A stretch of 64,000 bases of DNA from Planctomycetales bacterium (GCA_028285345.1 JANQPT010000043.1:62001-126000), one strand, 5' to 3'. Counted from the first letter of the stretch, positions 40,101-48,872 are shown. The notes: generated by a model not told the origin, from the sequence alone. A program made the numbers and translations.

Positions 40101-41602
40101 CCACGCTCGACCAAACGGGAAACGTGATCACTCCTGACGGCAAAGCCCATCCCGGCCTCAAGCGCCGCCGCGGACACATCGCGCTGATGGGGCACAAATC
40201 ACGAGTCGAGTTTCGCAATCTGCGGATTCGCGAAGGCCGGCAAACGGCATCCTTGGGTCCGAACCACACCAAAGAGACGACCTCGGAATGGGTCGACTTG
40301 TTTGACGGCCAGGCGCTCCAACGCGGGAATCATACTCGGCCGCGGTGGCAATTTGCCGACGGGGTGATTACGGCAACTGCCGGTAAAGGCATCTCCGTCC
40401 TGAAAAGGAATCGGGAGTTCGGAGACTATGAACTCCAATTGGATTACCGGCTCGTCAACGGCAGTCGAGGTTCTGTCGTGTTACATGATGCGCTCAAGTC
40501 GACGGGTCCGAGACGGTCCTATGTGCGGGTGAATCTGGTTGATGACCAGGCCAAGTTTCCCAGACGAAAGGGGCCGGCAAAACAACTCACAGGCGCGGCG
40601 CGAAATGGCGGAATTCCTGGGATCACAAGTCCCAGCCGTGACGTGAGTTTTCCTGTCGCCGAGAAAGACGGGAAACCTGCGGGCAAATGGAATCGGATGG
40701 TCATCCGCACAGAAGGATTGCATGTCACGGTCACGCTGAACGACCAACAAATCGTCGACTGCCAAATCGACGAGACGGCCAGCTTTAAGAAACTCATGAA
40801 GAGTTCTCGAGCCAATCGATTTGCCGCCGTCAAACGTGTGACTGGTTCGGTGAGTTTAGAGGCAAAAGACAAGACAATCGAATTCCGCAACGTCAAAATT
40901 CGGGAACTCAAATCTGTCGCGGATCGCAGTCGAGAAAAGCAAACGGATGGCGACATTTCAACTACACAAGATTACACACAGTTGTTGACCGGCCAGTGGC
41001 GGCCATTGTTGCGCACGAATGAGGAATTCAAACAGCTGCGAGTTTCGCGGAGAAATTCCGGTGTTTCTGATTCCTCACACGAAACCTTTTCCGGAAACAT
41101 GATTGAATTGAGCGAACAAACCGTGCACGGATTGTTCGAATCGGTCACCGGCCGCGATATGATCATCCGCGCCAAAATCCAGCGGCTGGGACCTTCCGGG
41201 AACGTCGGGTTTTCGTTGCGCAACAGCCGGCCGGACGTGAAAGGCGGCGCACATTATGTGGCCTGGATGATGGGCAACGGCGACTTCAACATCCACGGCC
41301 ATCACACCCCGTCGATGCGCGTCAATAGTAAGCAAGCCAAGATTCCAGGAGACTACACGGGTTGGTTTGAGTTGGCCTTTGCCTGCGTCGGCGACCGGCT
41401 CACGCTCTATCTGAACGGCCGGCAGATTTTAGAAACACAGGACGGTTCCCTCAGCAGCGGATTCCCCACACTGCTGGCGAACATGTGCAAAGCCCGCTTC
41501 AAAGATATCGAATGGCAACCGCTCGATCCGCCGCAAAGAGCTGACGCCGGCGGTCGAGGCCTCGGAGGAGACGGCATCGGCGGCGGAGGCAGCCGTAACT
41601 GA
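34175..41602 (+). CDS. Giant membrane Ser/Thr protein kinase with sulfatase-modifying-factor and DUF1080 domains
   Basis: A 2475-residue protein from the GTG at 34175 (TTEKPNPFSLDVARRVDEAC). The frame extends upstream, but without domain character. Domains in order: a helical N-terminal region; an active-looking Ser/Thr kinase (about 140-410; GEGAFGTVY, VALK, HRDLKPSN at 265, DFGLARK, GTPAYMPPEQ); a conserved planctomycete segment (FDPYHKWLGIPPEEQPPHHY); a TM (about 614-640); two LamG-like repeats (about 680-870, 900-1100); further DYxxLLxGxW-type repeat units; a formylglycine-generating-enzyme-like domain (about 1369-1627; GYRLPTEAEWEYACRGG, YDMSGNVSEWCWDW); two DUF1080 domains (from about 1832 and 2038); and a last LamG-like unit ending in Gly-rich sequence. 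The outside part should bind polysaccharide and signal to the inside kinase. The ECF gene is immediately upstream. Confidence 0.9.
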   Translation: MTTEKPNPFSLDVARRVDEACDQFESDWREGKSPRIEEFLSSANQDHLAEYLKSLLQVELELLARDGAEISPESFAARFAEHADVVAEVLDAAGLSGNDATPDQKPTQVRTVSLRDASIDTSRVDQTASRGKRKSAPQQLGRFEIVDKLGEGAFGTVYRAQDTQLHREVALKVPRATVLETQDDVDRFLQEARSAATLRHSNICPIYDFGKIDEDYFIVMAYIDGKPLSSVLTKTKQLTARKIAVAIRKIAMALEEAHKHGVVHRDLKPSNIMIDRRGEPVVMDFGLARKVSSDEAQLTHSGAILGTPAYMPPEQARGNSKDVGPTSDVYSLGVILYELLCGNRPFRGAVAEVFAQILYENPEPPSALKSDVDPELERICLRAMAKKQSDRFDSMADFAEALAEYLRARRDDKSGAKEDSQEVGVLKSLAASGSQPVLPTSGARPTPRKKPAKSNSGFDPYHKWLGIPPEEQPPHHYRLLGVNLFEDDLDVIDSAAERQMSFLHQITDGPHVPVAQQLLNELAAARLCLLNPEKKQDYDTQLQQQIEAESQSKLSEPELADTVLGQSEGYALQPQSSRSSSRSVKRPAKSKRQTGTADALEINLGPAGRYRLPRRVAAIAASGLAAMLLLGVVIIIQTRNHKTTVTVPDSGDPIVKVEENPVTESGVQEPTSEFVASAGRLPQDSGWTFTQDGAEQPHVQIASGKLVHDAPGKGRSYWTSAVPIDENSPDGGIFMEVVAKLVREKHSEINAGLALLKVGRQAGVQLTEVTLLAEDDRIFMHVAKDLRSQYAMDPSDGFHRYRVELHDGTLWLFVDGELVKTVCSPEWTRTDLTRAPHWELFAAFGDLQENSQSLAEYQSVRFGDLAEEGGPTVMRGINDFDGDRYPANTNPLVMVYDASREELPGAVGWKYSGSNGGANTAKVQEGVLVHDAKVFGRSFWKASIPTVRVPDAAGVFMETTTHVRRESHTKRHRGLNLIEIGEASGSQRRDVCLYAWNNRLMLRDWDDKPVPGGSLEFDTTDGYHTYRLELKQTRYWLFIDGEVKLSGNVRNAPVNQAFERNLEAEGQSVPAIWAKFGDNSQFSKSLAEYRSVLFGSLAALGGPTAERKPTDYDHLLTGYWQQIPVLAPRKAEGPQIAITNETATLQGNRSYSIGTRPYRDLILRAEIKKHGGRHPGLRVRGNATGEYSAYFDKFNRFGIGKHASGPWEDLHVKFTKQDHTEFFQWAVAAVGDRLTVYADGKTILDVRDSSHAFGLPSLGVLNSQTEFRNVQIMDLTHGPFRPSSRPKQSVVDPSITVGRTSADEAGGPSKVKELTTKSQTDRPALMQAPFDVDAAQRGQKAWANYLNAGTVTTNSVGQKLKLIPPGEFLMGAPDGIKSHKSDKHAVNLAKPRHRVRITRPFYLGIHEVTQQAYKKVMKVNPSQWQGDPNLPVDSVTWFEAIEFCNKLSEKEGLAPYYKVKDNSAAGKEVSIVGGDGYRLPTEAEWEYACRGGIQRPFFQAYGRPDSYATFQKHSSQSARTQPVGQKLPYAFGLYDMSGNVSEWCWDWFDHYPSNDLITINPTGPAEDQIKIKGRGGRTIKGRVRRGGSAKSDIVQRVSPWHRGSSRLGLGNPNQSRPVNGIRIARTIPLPADRKNALTAARAANPDYAHLLKGKWEPVLRSADELRKRRGLSFNDGVITLDGSNVLFIGDRPMRDAIIRVKVKKLEGDHPSLWLRRQSHGGGGYGVTFGGFRFFTLGMNASRDAGGQWRNLKTVSDRGKEYRDYYEWVMAAVGDRITVYVNGRKVIDYQDNTHRRSGFPAIGGVKCRALFRDVEIMNLDGKLAPAESGKEVQEFVSLFNGKDLNGWMGPAIAGYSVENGNLVCLPKTRAPLLTKQEYDDFTLQFEFKLTPGANNGIGLRTPPTGNPAYDGLEVQILDDSSPRYRQISPESYHGSLYGVAAAKRGHLKPVGQWNSQEIVCEGNRLKVTLNGNTILDTTLDQTGNVITPDGKAHPGLKRRRGHIALMGHKSRVEFRNLRIREGRQTASLGPNHTKETTSEWVDLFDGQALQRGNHTRPRWQFADGVITATAGKGISVLKRNREFGDYELQLDYRLVNGSRGSVVLHDALKSTGPRRSYVRVNLVDDQAKFPRRKGPAKQLTGAARNGGIPGITSPSRDVSFPVAEKDGKPAGKWNRMVIRTEGLHVTVTLNDQQIVDCQIDETASFKKLMKSSRANRFAAVKRVTGSVSLEAKDKTIEFRNVKIRELKSVADRSREKQTDGDISTTQDYTQLLTGQWRPLLRTNEEFKQLRVSRRNSGVSDSSHETFSGNMIELSEQTVHGLFESVTGRDMIIRAKIQRLGPSGNVGFSLRNSRPDVKGGAHYVAWMMGNGDFNIHGHHTPSMRVNSKQAKIPGDYTGWFELAFACVGDRLTLYLNGRQILETQDGSLSSGFPTLLANMCKARFKDIEWQPLDPPQRADAGGRGLGGDGIGGGGSRN

Positions 41603-41646
41603 ATTCAATCATTGATGTATTAGATAAACGACTCAATCTTAGGACC

Positions 41647-41910
41647 ATGAATATTCAATACTTTCAGGACGGTACCTACAGTACGTCGCAACGGTCTCAG
41701 AGTCGAGAAGCCGGTGAGCCGGTCCTGTTCTGCATCCGCTGTCCCGGCTGTGGCGTCAAACTTAAAGTTCGCGAGCGGATGCTGAGCCGCAAAGGAAAGT
41801 GCCCACGTTGTGGACAACGTCTGTTGGTTCGGCCGCAGCACTATGTCGTCAGTGCGGTCGTACAGGCCGACGGGGGCTGCCGTCTAGAAGCTGCGCCTCC
41901 CAATCATTGA
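41647..41910 (+). CDS. Small zinc-ribbon protein
   Basis: An 87-residue protein with two CxxC pairs, CPGC (with a preceding CIRC) and CPRC, in the form CPGCGVKLKVRERMLSRKGK then CPRCGQRLLV. This is a typical zinc ribbon found in many small planctomycete proteins. It starts 44 bp after the giant kinase stop and may be co-transcribed. Its role is unknown. Confidence 0.72.
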   Translation: MNIQYFQDGTYSTSQRSQSREAGEPVLFCIRCPGCGVKLKVRERMLSRKGKCPRCGQRLLVRPQHYVVSAVVQADGGCRLEAAPPNH

Positions 41911-42025
41911 GAAGCAGCCTCAGCACGTCCGTTGCCGGGAATTCGATTGCCGCGGAGTGACGTCGTGGCCGTCGGGCTGCTAAGATCGGAGTCAATCCCG
42001 ACTCTCAGACTAAGGACCTACGACG

Positions 42026-43429
42026 ATGAACAACCGTGCTCTGTGTAATGCTTGTTCCGGCCGCGACCACAATTCGCGCTCGAATACTCCCGCGAAAACG
42101 ATGCGGCGCGCGGCAGTTACTGTCGCTGTGATTACGGTCTGTATATTGGTCCTGTGGAACGGCAGATGGTCAGCCCAACCGCAGGCGTCCGCCGACACAC
42201 TGAAAGCCGATGGCGAACTGCAGTGGTATCGTGGAAACATCCACACGCATTCACTCTGGAGCGACGGCGATGATTATCCGGAAATGATTGCTCTGTGGTA
42301 CAAAGAGCGCGACTACGACTTTCTCTGTTTCACTGATCACAACGTCTTGCCGACGACAGAGCGCTGGACCGAACCCGACAAGAACAAGGGCAAACGGAAG
42401 GCGTACGACAAGCTCAAAGCGCGGTTCCCCAATGATTGGGTGGAAGAGCGGATGGTCGACGGCCGTCTTGAAGTGCGGCTCAAGACGTTTCAGGAAACCT
42501 CGGCAAAGCTCGGCGAGCCGGGAAAATTCCTACTGATTCAAGGAGAGGAAATTACGGATCGCTTCAAAAACCTGCCGGTGCACATCAACGCCAGCAACGT
42601 CCGCGATCTGATCACACCCCGCGGCGGCTCGAGCGTGTACGAGACCATGCAGCGCAACGTCGACGCCGTCATCGCACAGCGGGAGCGGCAACGGCAGCCG
42701 ATGCTCGTGCATCTCAACCATCCGAACTTCGGTTATGCCGTCACCGCCGAGGATTTGATGCGTGTTCGCGGTGAAAACTTTTTCGAGGTCTATAACGGCC
42801 ACCCCGGTGTTCACAATTCCGGCGATGCCAAACATGCATCGGTGGAGCGTATGTGGGATATCATCCTCACGCGCCGCATCGCCGAACTTGATCTGCCGCT
42901 GATGTACGGTTTAGCTACGGACGATGGTCACGAGTACCATAATATTCCCAGTCGCGGCAGTGAACCGGGACGCGGCTGGGTCGTCGTGCTTGCCGCCGAA
43001 TTGACCCCCGAGTCGCTGATTGACGCGATGGAGCAGGGCCGGTTTTACGCGTCGTCGGGAGTGGAGTTGGAGAAGGTCGTCTCGTCGTCGAAAGGTCTGG
43101 AAGTAGCGGTCGCCGCCAAGCCGGGTGTGACATATACGATCGAATTCATCGGAACGCGTAAAGGATACGACCGTACCAGTCAGCCCGTCACCGACAACAA
43201 AGGCAAGGAGTTGTGGACGACCCGCCGATACAGCGACGAGTTGGGGACCGTCTTCTCGACCGTCAACGCGCCCAGCGGAGCGTACAAGTTCCAAGGTGAT
43301 GAGCTCTACGTCCGCGCAAGGATCACGTCGTCACTAAAACACCCCAATCCGTCCGAGCCCGGTGAGTTTGAGCGCGCCTGGGTCCAACCGCTGCGGGGTC
43401 CTGCGGCGGCGAAGGAGAACTCAAACTGA
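42026..43429 (+). CDS. Exported PHP-domain hydrolase
   Basis: A 467-residue protein. A TM or signal segment (about 28-48) is followed by a PHP-type metallo-hydrolase core beginning GNIHTHSLWSDGDDYPEMI, with DFLCFTDHNVLP and, later, LVHLNHPNFGY and GLATDDGHEYH. The clustered His/Asp residues are the trinuclear-metal pattern of the PHP superfamily (phosphoesterase-type). It is probably periplasmic or surface-exposed, and the substrate is unknown. The start at 42026 has GGAC upstream; a later in-frame ATG near 42101 would keep the signal and is an alternative. Confidence 0.83.
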   Translation: MNNRALCNACSGRDHNSRSNTPAKTMRRAAVTVAVITVCILVLWNGRWSAQPQASADTLKADGELQWYRGNIHTHSLWSDGDDYPEMIALWYKERDYDFLCFTDHNVLPTTERWTEPDKNKGKRKAYDKLKARFPNDWVEERMVDGRLEVRLKTFQETSAKLGEPGKFLLIQGEEITDRFKNLPVHINASNVRDLITPRGGSSVYETMQRNVDAVIAQRERQRQPMLVHLNHPNFGYAVTAEDLMRVRGENFFEVYNGHPGVHNSGDAKHASVERMWDIILTRRIAELDLPLMYGLATDDGHEYHNIPSRGSEPGRGWVVVLAAELTPESLIDAMEQGRFYASSGVELEKVVSSSKGLEVAVAAKPGVTYTIEFIGTRKGYDRTSQPVTDNKGKELWTTRRYSDELGTVFSTVNAPSGAYKFQGDELYVRARITSSLKHPNPSEPGEFERAWVQPLRGPAAAKENSN

Positions 43430-43513
43430 GTGTGTGATTCTCTGCGTCGATCGTTGAGACGCGTCAGCCGGTACGTTGCGTGCGCGATACAGAATCCGCT
43501 CATCGGGCAAGGT

Positions 43514-46500
43514 TCAGCGAAAATCGCGGGATTTGAGGGCCACGTCCTGCAGCAGGCCGGAACCATCCTCCAGCCGTCGCACCAGGACGTGAATCACCCC
43601 GTTTTGCCGTTGCAATTGCCCTGACGCCAGCATCAGCGTCGCTCCGCGGGCGATTTGCCGGTGGCGTTCCCAGATCTGCTGGCGGACGATCAAGTTCACA
43701 TGGCCCGTTTCGTCTTCCAATGTGACGAACGTGATTCCCTTCGCGGTCGACGGCCGCTGCCGCAGCAACACCAGTCCGCCCACCTTGACCCAGTGGTCGG
43801 GGGGATGTACGGCCAACGCCGCCGCGGGAGTCACCCGCCGCTGGGCCAGCAACGAGCGGACGAAGGCGACCGGATGCTGCCGTAGCGAAAGTCCGGTCAT
43901 GTTGTAATCAGCGGCCACTTCTTCGAAGGGAGTCATCTCCGGTAATTCGGCGGGAACTTCTTCCGATTGCTCCTTATCAAACAGCGGCAGCGTTTCCTGA
44001 CGGGGCAACGACAGCCAGAGCGCCTGCCGCCGGTTTTGCGCCGTCGAACCGAACGCGTCGGCGCGGGAGAGCCGCGCCAACACGCTCCCGCTCAGCCCGG
44101 TGCGGCGGGCGAAATTCTCAAAAGAATCGAACCAGCCGTCCGCGCGGCAGCGGGTGATCTGCCGGGCGTCCATCTCCGACAGGCCGGTCACCATCCGCCA
44201 ACCCATCCGCAATGCAAAGGGCCGCGCGTCGGCACGCGCAGATTCACATGGCTCCAGCGTGCAGCCCCAATCGCTGAAGTTGACGTCCACCGGACGGACC
44301 TCCACACCATGCTGCTCGGCGTCCCGCACAAGTTGCGCCGGGGCATAGAAACCCATCGGCTGGCTGTTGAGTAGCGCGCAAGTGAACACCTCCGGGTAAT
44401 AACACTTCAACCAAGCCGAAGCGTAAGCCAACAGCGCAAACGACGCGGCGTGCGATTCCGGAAAGCCGTATTCGCCGAAACCGCGGATCATACCGTACAG
44501 CTTCTCGCCGAATTCCGCGTCGTAACCGTTCGCCAGCATGCCGCTGACGAGTTTTTTGCGGAACTGTTCGATGTTGCCGCCGCGGCGCCAAGCCGCCATC
44601 GCCCGGCGGAGTTGGTCCGCTTCGCCCGGAGTAAACCCCGCCGCGACGACCGCCAATTTCATCGCCTGCTCCTGAAACAGCGGTACGCCGAGTGTTCGGT
44701 GCAGCACCTCCCGAATGCGGTCGTCGGGATACTCGACCGGTTCCTTGTTCTCGCGGCGGCGGAGATACGGATTGACCATGTCTCCTTGAATCGGCCCCGG
44801 CCGCACGATGGCGACCGCGATCACCAGATCATAAAACGTGCACGGCCGCAGCCGGGGATGCATCGCCATCTGCGCCCGCGACTCGACTTGAAACACGCCG
44901 ATCGTGTCGGCCGCCGTAATCATGCGGTAGACCTGCGGGTCCTCTTGCGGAATCTCGGCGAGTGTCATCGCGCGGCGATGATGTTCGTTCAGCAACTCGA
45001 ACGACTTCTTTAGCGCCGACAACATGCCCAGCGCGAGGCAATCGACTTTTAAAATCCCCAGCGCGTCGAGATCGTCTTTGTCCCATTGAATCACGGTCCG
45101 GTCCGGCATCGAGGCGTTCTCAATCGGCACCATTTCACATAGTCTGCGGTGCGTGATCACCACGCCCCCCACGTGTTGCGAAAGATGTCGGGGAAAGCCG
45201 AGCAGTTCCTGCGTGAGCGTCAGCAATTGGCGCCCGGTCGTCGTTTCCGGATCGAAGCCCTGTTCCCGAAAACGGAGCGGGAAATCCTCGCCCTGTGAGT
45301 AGTGGTCGAGCGCCTTGGCCAGCCCGTCTACGCGGTCCAGCGACAGCCCCAGCGCCTTGCCCACATCGCGGATCGCCGACCGGGGGCGGTAGGTGATCAC
45401 CGTCGCCGTCATCCCCGCCCGGTCGCGGCCGTACTTCTCGTAGACATACTGCACGACCTCTTCACGGCGCTCGTGCTCGAAATCGATGTCGATGTCGGGC
45501 GCTTCGTCACGCTCCGCCGAAACGAACCGCTCGAACAGCAGGTCGATCTGGTGCGGATCGACAGAGGTCACGCCCAGACAATAACAGACGGCCGAATTGG
45601 CGGCCGAACCGCGGCCTTGGCAGAGAATCCCCCTCCCGCGGGCAAACTTGACCAGATCCCACACGGTGAGAAAGTACGATTCGTAGTGCAGTTGTTCAAT
45701 CAGCACCAACTCGTGCTCCAGCAACTGCCGCACTTTCGGCGGCACGCCTTGCGGATAGCGTACCGCAGCACCCGCCTCGGTCAGTTCCCGCAAATAGGCG
45801 ATCAGCGTCTTTCCGGGCGGGCAAAGTTCCTCCGGGTATTCGTAGCGGAGTTCATCGAGCGAGAAACGGCAACGGTCGGCGATCTCCACCGTGCGAGCAA
45901 AAGCGGCGGGACATTCCGCAAACAGCTCCGCCATCTTTTGCGGCGGCTTGAGATAACGCTCGCCGTTGGCAAACCGGCGGTCGCCCAGCTCGGCAACGGT
46001 CGTGCGATGCCGGATCGCCGTAACCACGTCTTGCAAAAACCGCCGCGGCGGCGCGTGATAGTGCACGTCGTTGCAAGCGGCCAGCGGAATGCCCGCTTGG
46101 CGGACCAGTTCCTGAATCCGTCTCAGCACGGCTCGGTCGTTAACGCCGTGGTGCAGAGCCGCCAGCCCGTAACAACGGTCGCCCCACACGTCGCGATACC
46201 AGGCGAGTTCCTCCGCCCCATGTTGCTCCGCATGTTCATGCAGCACGACGCAGGCCAGCAATCCCGCAGAATACTCGGCGATATCCGCGCGAAAGAGACG
46301 GCACTCCCCCTTCGCGGCGCGGCAGCGGCCGACAGTGAGCAGATTACACAACCGCCCGTACGCCTCCCGGTCCGTGGCCAGCAAAATCACCGGACGGCCG
46401 TCGTCGGGAATCACCTCCGCGCCGATCAACAGTTTCAGGCCGAGTTCCTTGGCCGCCACATGCGCCCGCACCACCCCCGCCAAACTATTGCGGTCCGTGA

Positions 46501-46684
46501 TCGCCAGTGCCCGGTAGCCCAGGTCGGCCGCCCGTTGGACCAGTTCATCGGGATGGGACGCGCCGATGAGAAACGAGTAGTTCGTCTTGCAGTGCAACTC
46601 CGCATAGGCGGGCTGCGCGGCCTGCTTCCGCTGCGAAGTCCGTAGCGTCGGTCGCGGAAATTTTGGGTTCGCCGGTTCGGGCAT
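43514..46684 (-). CDS. dnaE2: Error-prone DNA polymerase III alpha subunit DnaE2
   Basis: A 1056-residue protein. An N-terminal PHP domain (YAELHCKTNYSFLIGASHP, ALAITDRNSLAG) is followed by the C-family polymerase core (CQGRGSAANSAVCYCLGVT, EAPDIDIDFEHERREEVVQY with the catalytic Asp pair, KVDCLALGMLSALKKS), a helix-hairpin-helix and an OB-fold end (VKVGGLVLLRQRPSTAKG). DnaE2 extends past lesions and mutates DNA as the third part of the ImuA-ImuB-DnaE2 mutasome. It starts 3 bp after the imuB stop. Confidence 0.97.
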   Translation of the reverse strand: MPEPANPKFPRPTLRTSQRKQAAQPAYAELHCKTNYSFLIGASHPDELVQRAADLGYRALAITDRNSLAGVVRAHVAAKELGLKLLIGAEVIPDDGRPVILLATDREAYGRLCNLLTVGRCRAAKGECRLFRADIAEYSAGLLACVVLHEHAEQHGAEELAWYRDVWGDRCYGLAALHHGVNDRAVLRRIQELVRQAGIPLAACNDVHYHAPPRRFLQDVVTAIRHRTTVAELGDRRFANGERYLKPPQKMAELFAECPAAFARTVEIADRCRFSLDELRYEYPEELCPPGKTLIAYLRELTEAGAAVRYPQGVPPKVRQLLEHELVLIEQLHYESYFLTVWDLVKFARGRGILCQGRGSAANSAVCYCLGVTSVDPHQIDLLFERFVSAERDEAPDIDIDFEHERREEVVQYVYEKYGRDRAGMTATVITYRPRSAIRDVGKALGLSLDRVDGLAKALDHYSQGEDFPLRFREQGFDPETTTGRQLLTLTQELLGFPRHLSQHVGGVVITHRRLCEMVPIENASMPDRTVIQWDKDDLDALGILKVDCLALGMLSALKKSFELLNEHHRRAMTLAEIPQEDPQVYRMITAADTIGVFQVESRAQMAMHPRLRPCTFYDLVIAVAIVRPGPIQGDMVNPYLRRRENKEPVEYPDDRIREVLHRTLGVPLFQEQAMKLAVVAAGFTPGEADQLRRAMAAWRRGGNIEQFRKKLVSGMLANGYDAEFGEKLYGMIRGFGEYGFPESHAASFALLAYASAWLKCYYPEVFTCALLNSQPMGFYAPAQLVRDAEQHGVEVRPVDVNFSDWGCTLEPCESARADARPFALRMGWRMVTGLSEMDARQITRCRADGWFDSFENFARRTGLSGSVLARLSRADAFGSTAQNRRQALWLSLPRQETLPLFDKEQSEEVPAELPEMTPFEEVAADYNMTGLSLRQHPVAFVRSLLAQRRVTPAAALAVHPPDHWVKVGGLVLLRQRPSTAKGITFVTLEDETGHVNLIVRQQIWERHRQIARGATLMLASGQLQRQNGVIHVLVRRLEDGSGLLQDVALKSRDFR

Positions 46685-46687
46685 GGC

Positions 46688-48229
46688 TCAATCAAACAGC
46701 GCGTGCAGAAACCAGCCTCCCTGCTCCCAATCCCGAAACAGCCAGTAGCGGCATCCTGCGGCTGTTTCTACGTGATAATAATCCCGCCGGACATGCGTCC
46801 CCCGCCACCAGCCGGTCGTGATCCGCTCCGGACCCCAACAGCGGGCAACGGTCTGTTCCTCGCCCCGCCGGGAAAACCGATACGGCGGGCCGTCCGGAAC
46901 AATGCACCACACCTGCACCGGCGCCGGCTCCCGTTTCAACCACAGCGGCCGGCTGAGGAGAAAACGGTATGCAGACGGTTCCGACTCCGACGGCTTCGCA
47001 CTCCGAGCGCTCTCGATACAAGATTCGTAACCAAAGGCGAGTTCCGGTTGCTGCTCCGCGCAAATTTGCGGACGCAACACCGCACGGCGTCCCAACCGGC
47101 TGCTCAGTTTCTCAATCAGTCCATGCGTCTCCGGCCCGCAGTCGTCATCGTCTGGCCAAAGTTGTTGCTGCGCGGCCGGGAGGGTCGCCGCTTCCACCAC
47201 TTCGATTTCCACGCGCGTAATATCGCGGGGCAGCGGAAACCGTTCCCACCACAGCCGGAGCAATCCCATCACGTGACGGCCGTCGCTAGTGGGACGGAGC
47301 AGCGACAGCGGCCGGTGGGCCGATTCACCGTCGCCTTGCAACAGCATGTGAAGTTCCAACAGCCCCTCGCCTCGTTGCTGCAATTTTTCGAGTGCTCTCT
47401 CAACCAGCAGGGCCGCGACTACATCCAGGGCGGCCGCCTCCTGCAGCGGGCAGTCACTCTCCCACACTTCACGGATCGGCACCGGACGCCGCTCGGCGAC
47501 AATCGTTTCGGGGACCTCTCCCAGTGCCTGATCGAGTCTCAGCAACAATTCTTCGCCGAACCGGGAGGGAAGCGACCTGCGCGGCAGCGCGAGCAGTTGC
47601 GTGATCTGACGGATATCGAGGTGATGCAGTTTCTCGACCGCCGGCGGCGAGAGCCGCAGCGCCTCAATCGGCAGCGGCCGCAGTACCTGTTCCTGTTCGC
47701 CGGCAGGAACGATACGGATCGTCTGCGACCGCTTCTGAAAATGGGCCACCGCCCAAGCGGTTCCCATCGTATCGCTGATACCGATGCGGACGTAATAGCG
47801 CCGCGTTTGCAGCGACTCTTGCAGTTGCCGGGCCAGACGGGGTTCGCCTCCGAAACAGGCGCCGCAACCGCTGATATCCAACAACAGCGACGACGGTCGC
47901 TCTTGATCTTCAATGCCGACCAGCGGGCTGAACGTCGCGCAGTCCCAGGCGAGTCGTTGCAACGCCTTGCGGTCGGCCGGCGGATCTTCCGGCAAGAATC
48001 GGGGCAGTGCCGCCTCGTCGGTTCCAACGCCGCACAACGCTTTGGCTTCCGCGAGCGGAATACCCGCGCGGACCCCCGCGCGGCGCGCGGCGCGGCAGCA
48101 GGCGGCCACCACATCGCGGCCCCGCTGTTGTCGGAACAGGACCAACGGCCGGCTAAGAAGCGCGGGTTGCGACGTCTGCAGACGCCCGATCGGCCAGTTC
48201 GGAAACCAGAGACAGAGATGCCGTTTCAT
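46688..48229 (-). CDS. imuB: ImuB, Y-family polymerase-like protein
   Basis: A 513-residue protein from the ATG at 48229 (MKRHLCLWFPNWPIGRLQ). The frame continues 16 codons upstream, but the family starts at this motif. The segments VVAACCRAARRAGVRAGIPL, SSLLLDISGCGACFGGE and HHLDIRQITQLLALPRRSLP are the Y-family fingers/palm and HhH-like parts. ImuB has lost polymerase catalysis and serves as a clamp-binding hub for DnaE2. The start lies within the end of imuA (77-bp overlap), so translation is coupled. It is part of the DNA-damage mutasome. Confidence 0.94.
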   Translation of the reverse strand: MKRHLCLWFPNWPIGRLQTSQPALLSRPLVLFRQQRGRDVVAACCRAARRAGVRAGIPLAEAKALCGVGTDEAALPRFLPEDPPADRKALQRLAWDCATFSPLVGIEDQERPSSLLLDISGCGACFGGEPRLARQLQESLQTRRYYVRIGISDTMGTAWAVAHFQKRSQTIRIVPAGEQEQVLRPLPIEALRLSPPAVEKLHHLDIRQITQLLALPRRSLPSRFGEELLLRLDQALGEVPETIVAERRPVPIREVWESDCPLQEAAALDVVAALLVERALEKLQQRGEGLLELHMLLQGDGESAHRPLSLLRPTSDGRHVMGLLRLWWERFPLPRDITRVEIEVVEAATLPAAQQQLWPDDDDCGPETHGLIEKLSSRLGRRAVLRPQICAEQQPELAFGYESCIESARSAKPSESEPSAYRFLLSRPLWLKREPAPVQVWCIVPDGPPYRFSRRGEEQTVARCWGPERITTGWWRGTHVRRDYYHVETAAGCRYWLFRDWEQGGWFLHALFD

Positions 48230-48872
48230 CGGTGATATCCACAACAAGGCTGCGGCGGTCAAACCCGCCCCGCACATACAAAGCTTCTACGCGCACTCGG
48301 CGACAAAGTCCGACTCGGTCCGGCGACGCCGTGGGCGTTGCGGCCAGACGGAGATCCGCCCAAGAAGCGGTTGCTTGCAACCGGCTGGGCCGCAAGAGCA
48401 ATGCCAGTCCCCCCCCATGCTCGGCGGCCAGTTTCAATCGCCGCAACGCATGAACCGGCACTTGCTCCAGCGGCCCCACAACGGTCGCGCCGCGCGAGCG
48501 CAACGACTGTTCCCACGCCCACAAGGCGTCGTTTTGCGACCCCGGGCACACCACGATCAACTCGGCCAAATCCAAACCGAGCGCGGCGGCGGCCGGCGGA
48601 TAGAATTCCCGGTGCCGGTCGATCACAACGACCGCCGCTCCCCGCCGCTGTTCCTCCCGCGCCAACAGAAACGCCAGCGTCGCTCCCCCCGCGCCACCGC
48701 GGGAAAGCCACTCGATCAACAGCCCGCCCGCCCCGCTGCTGTGCGGCAGAAACTCATCGACCAGCACCCGCCGGCACTCTGCCGACAACTCCAACACACC
48801 ATCCCGCCCCGCCGCCGCCCCCATTTGCCGGCGCAGTTCCTGCAGAAGCTGTTTTTTCGAAGCAGCAGACAC
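48153..48872 (-). CDS. imuA: ImuA-like RecA-fold protein
   Basis: A 239-residue protein starting at GTG 48872 (MSAASKKQLLQELRRQM). A Gly-rich stretch (GAGGLLIEWLSRGGAGGATL) takes the place of the Walker A region, and AVVVIDRHREFYPPAAAALG matches the RecA-like strand order of ImuA/SulA-related proteins. It is the first gene of the imuA-imuB-dnaE2 operon. ImuA supports lesion-bypass mutagenesis by contacting ImuB and RecA. A consensus promoter with a palindromic spacer lies 45 bp upstream. Confidence 0.86.
   Translation of the reverse strand: MSAASKKQLLQELRRQMGAAAGRDGVLELSAECRRVLVDEFLPHSSGAGGLLIEWLSRGGAGGATLAFLLAREEQRRGAAVVVIDRHREFYPPAAAALGLDLAELIVVCPGSQNDALWAWEQSLRSRGATVVGPLEQVPVHALRRLKLAAEHGGGLALLLRPSRLQATASWADLRLAATPTASPDRVGLCRRVRVEALYVRGGFDRRSLVVDITDETASLSLVSELADRASADVATRAS

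Noticed and set aside
46703..48235. 510-codon plus-strand frame
   Set aside because: It is antisense to imuB; its composition (Gln/Arg/Pro-rich) is typical of a shadow.
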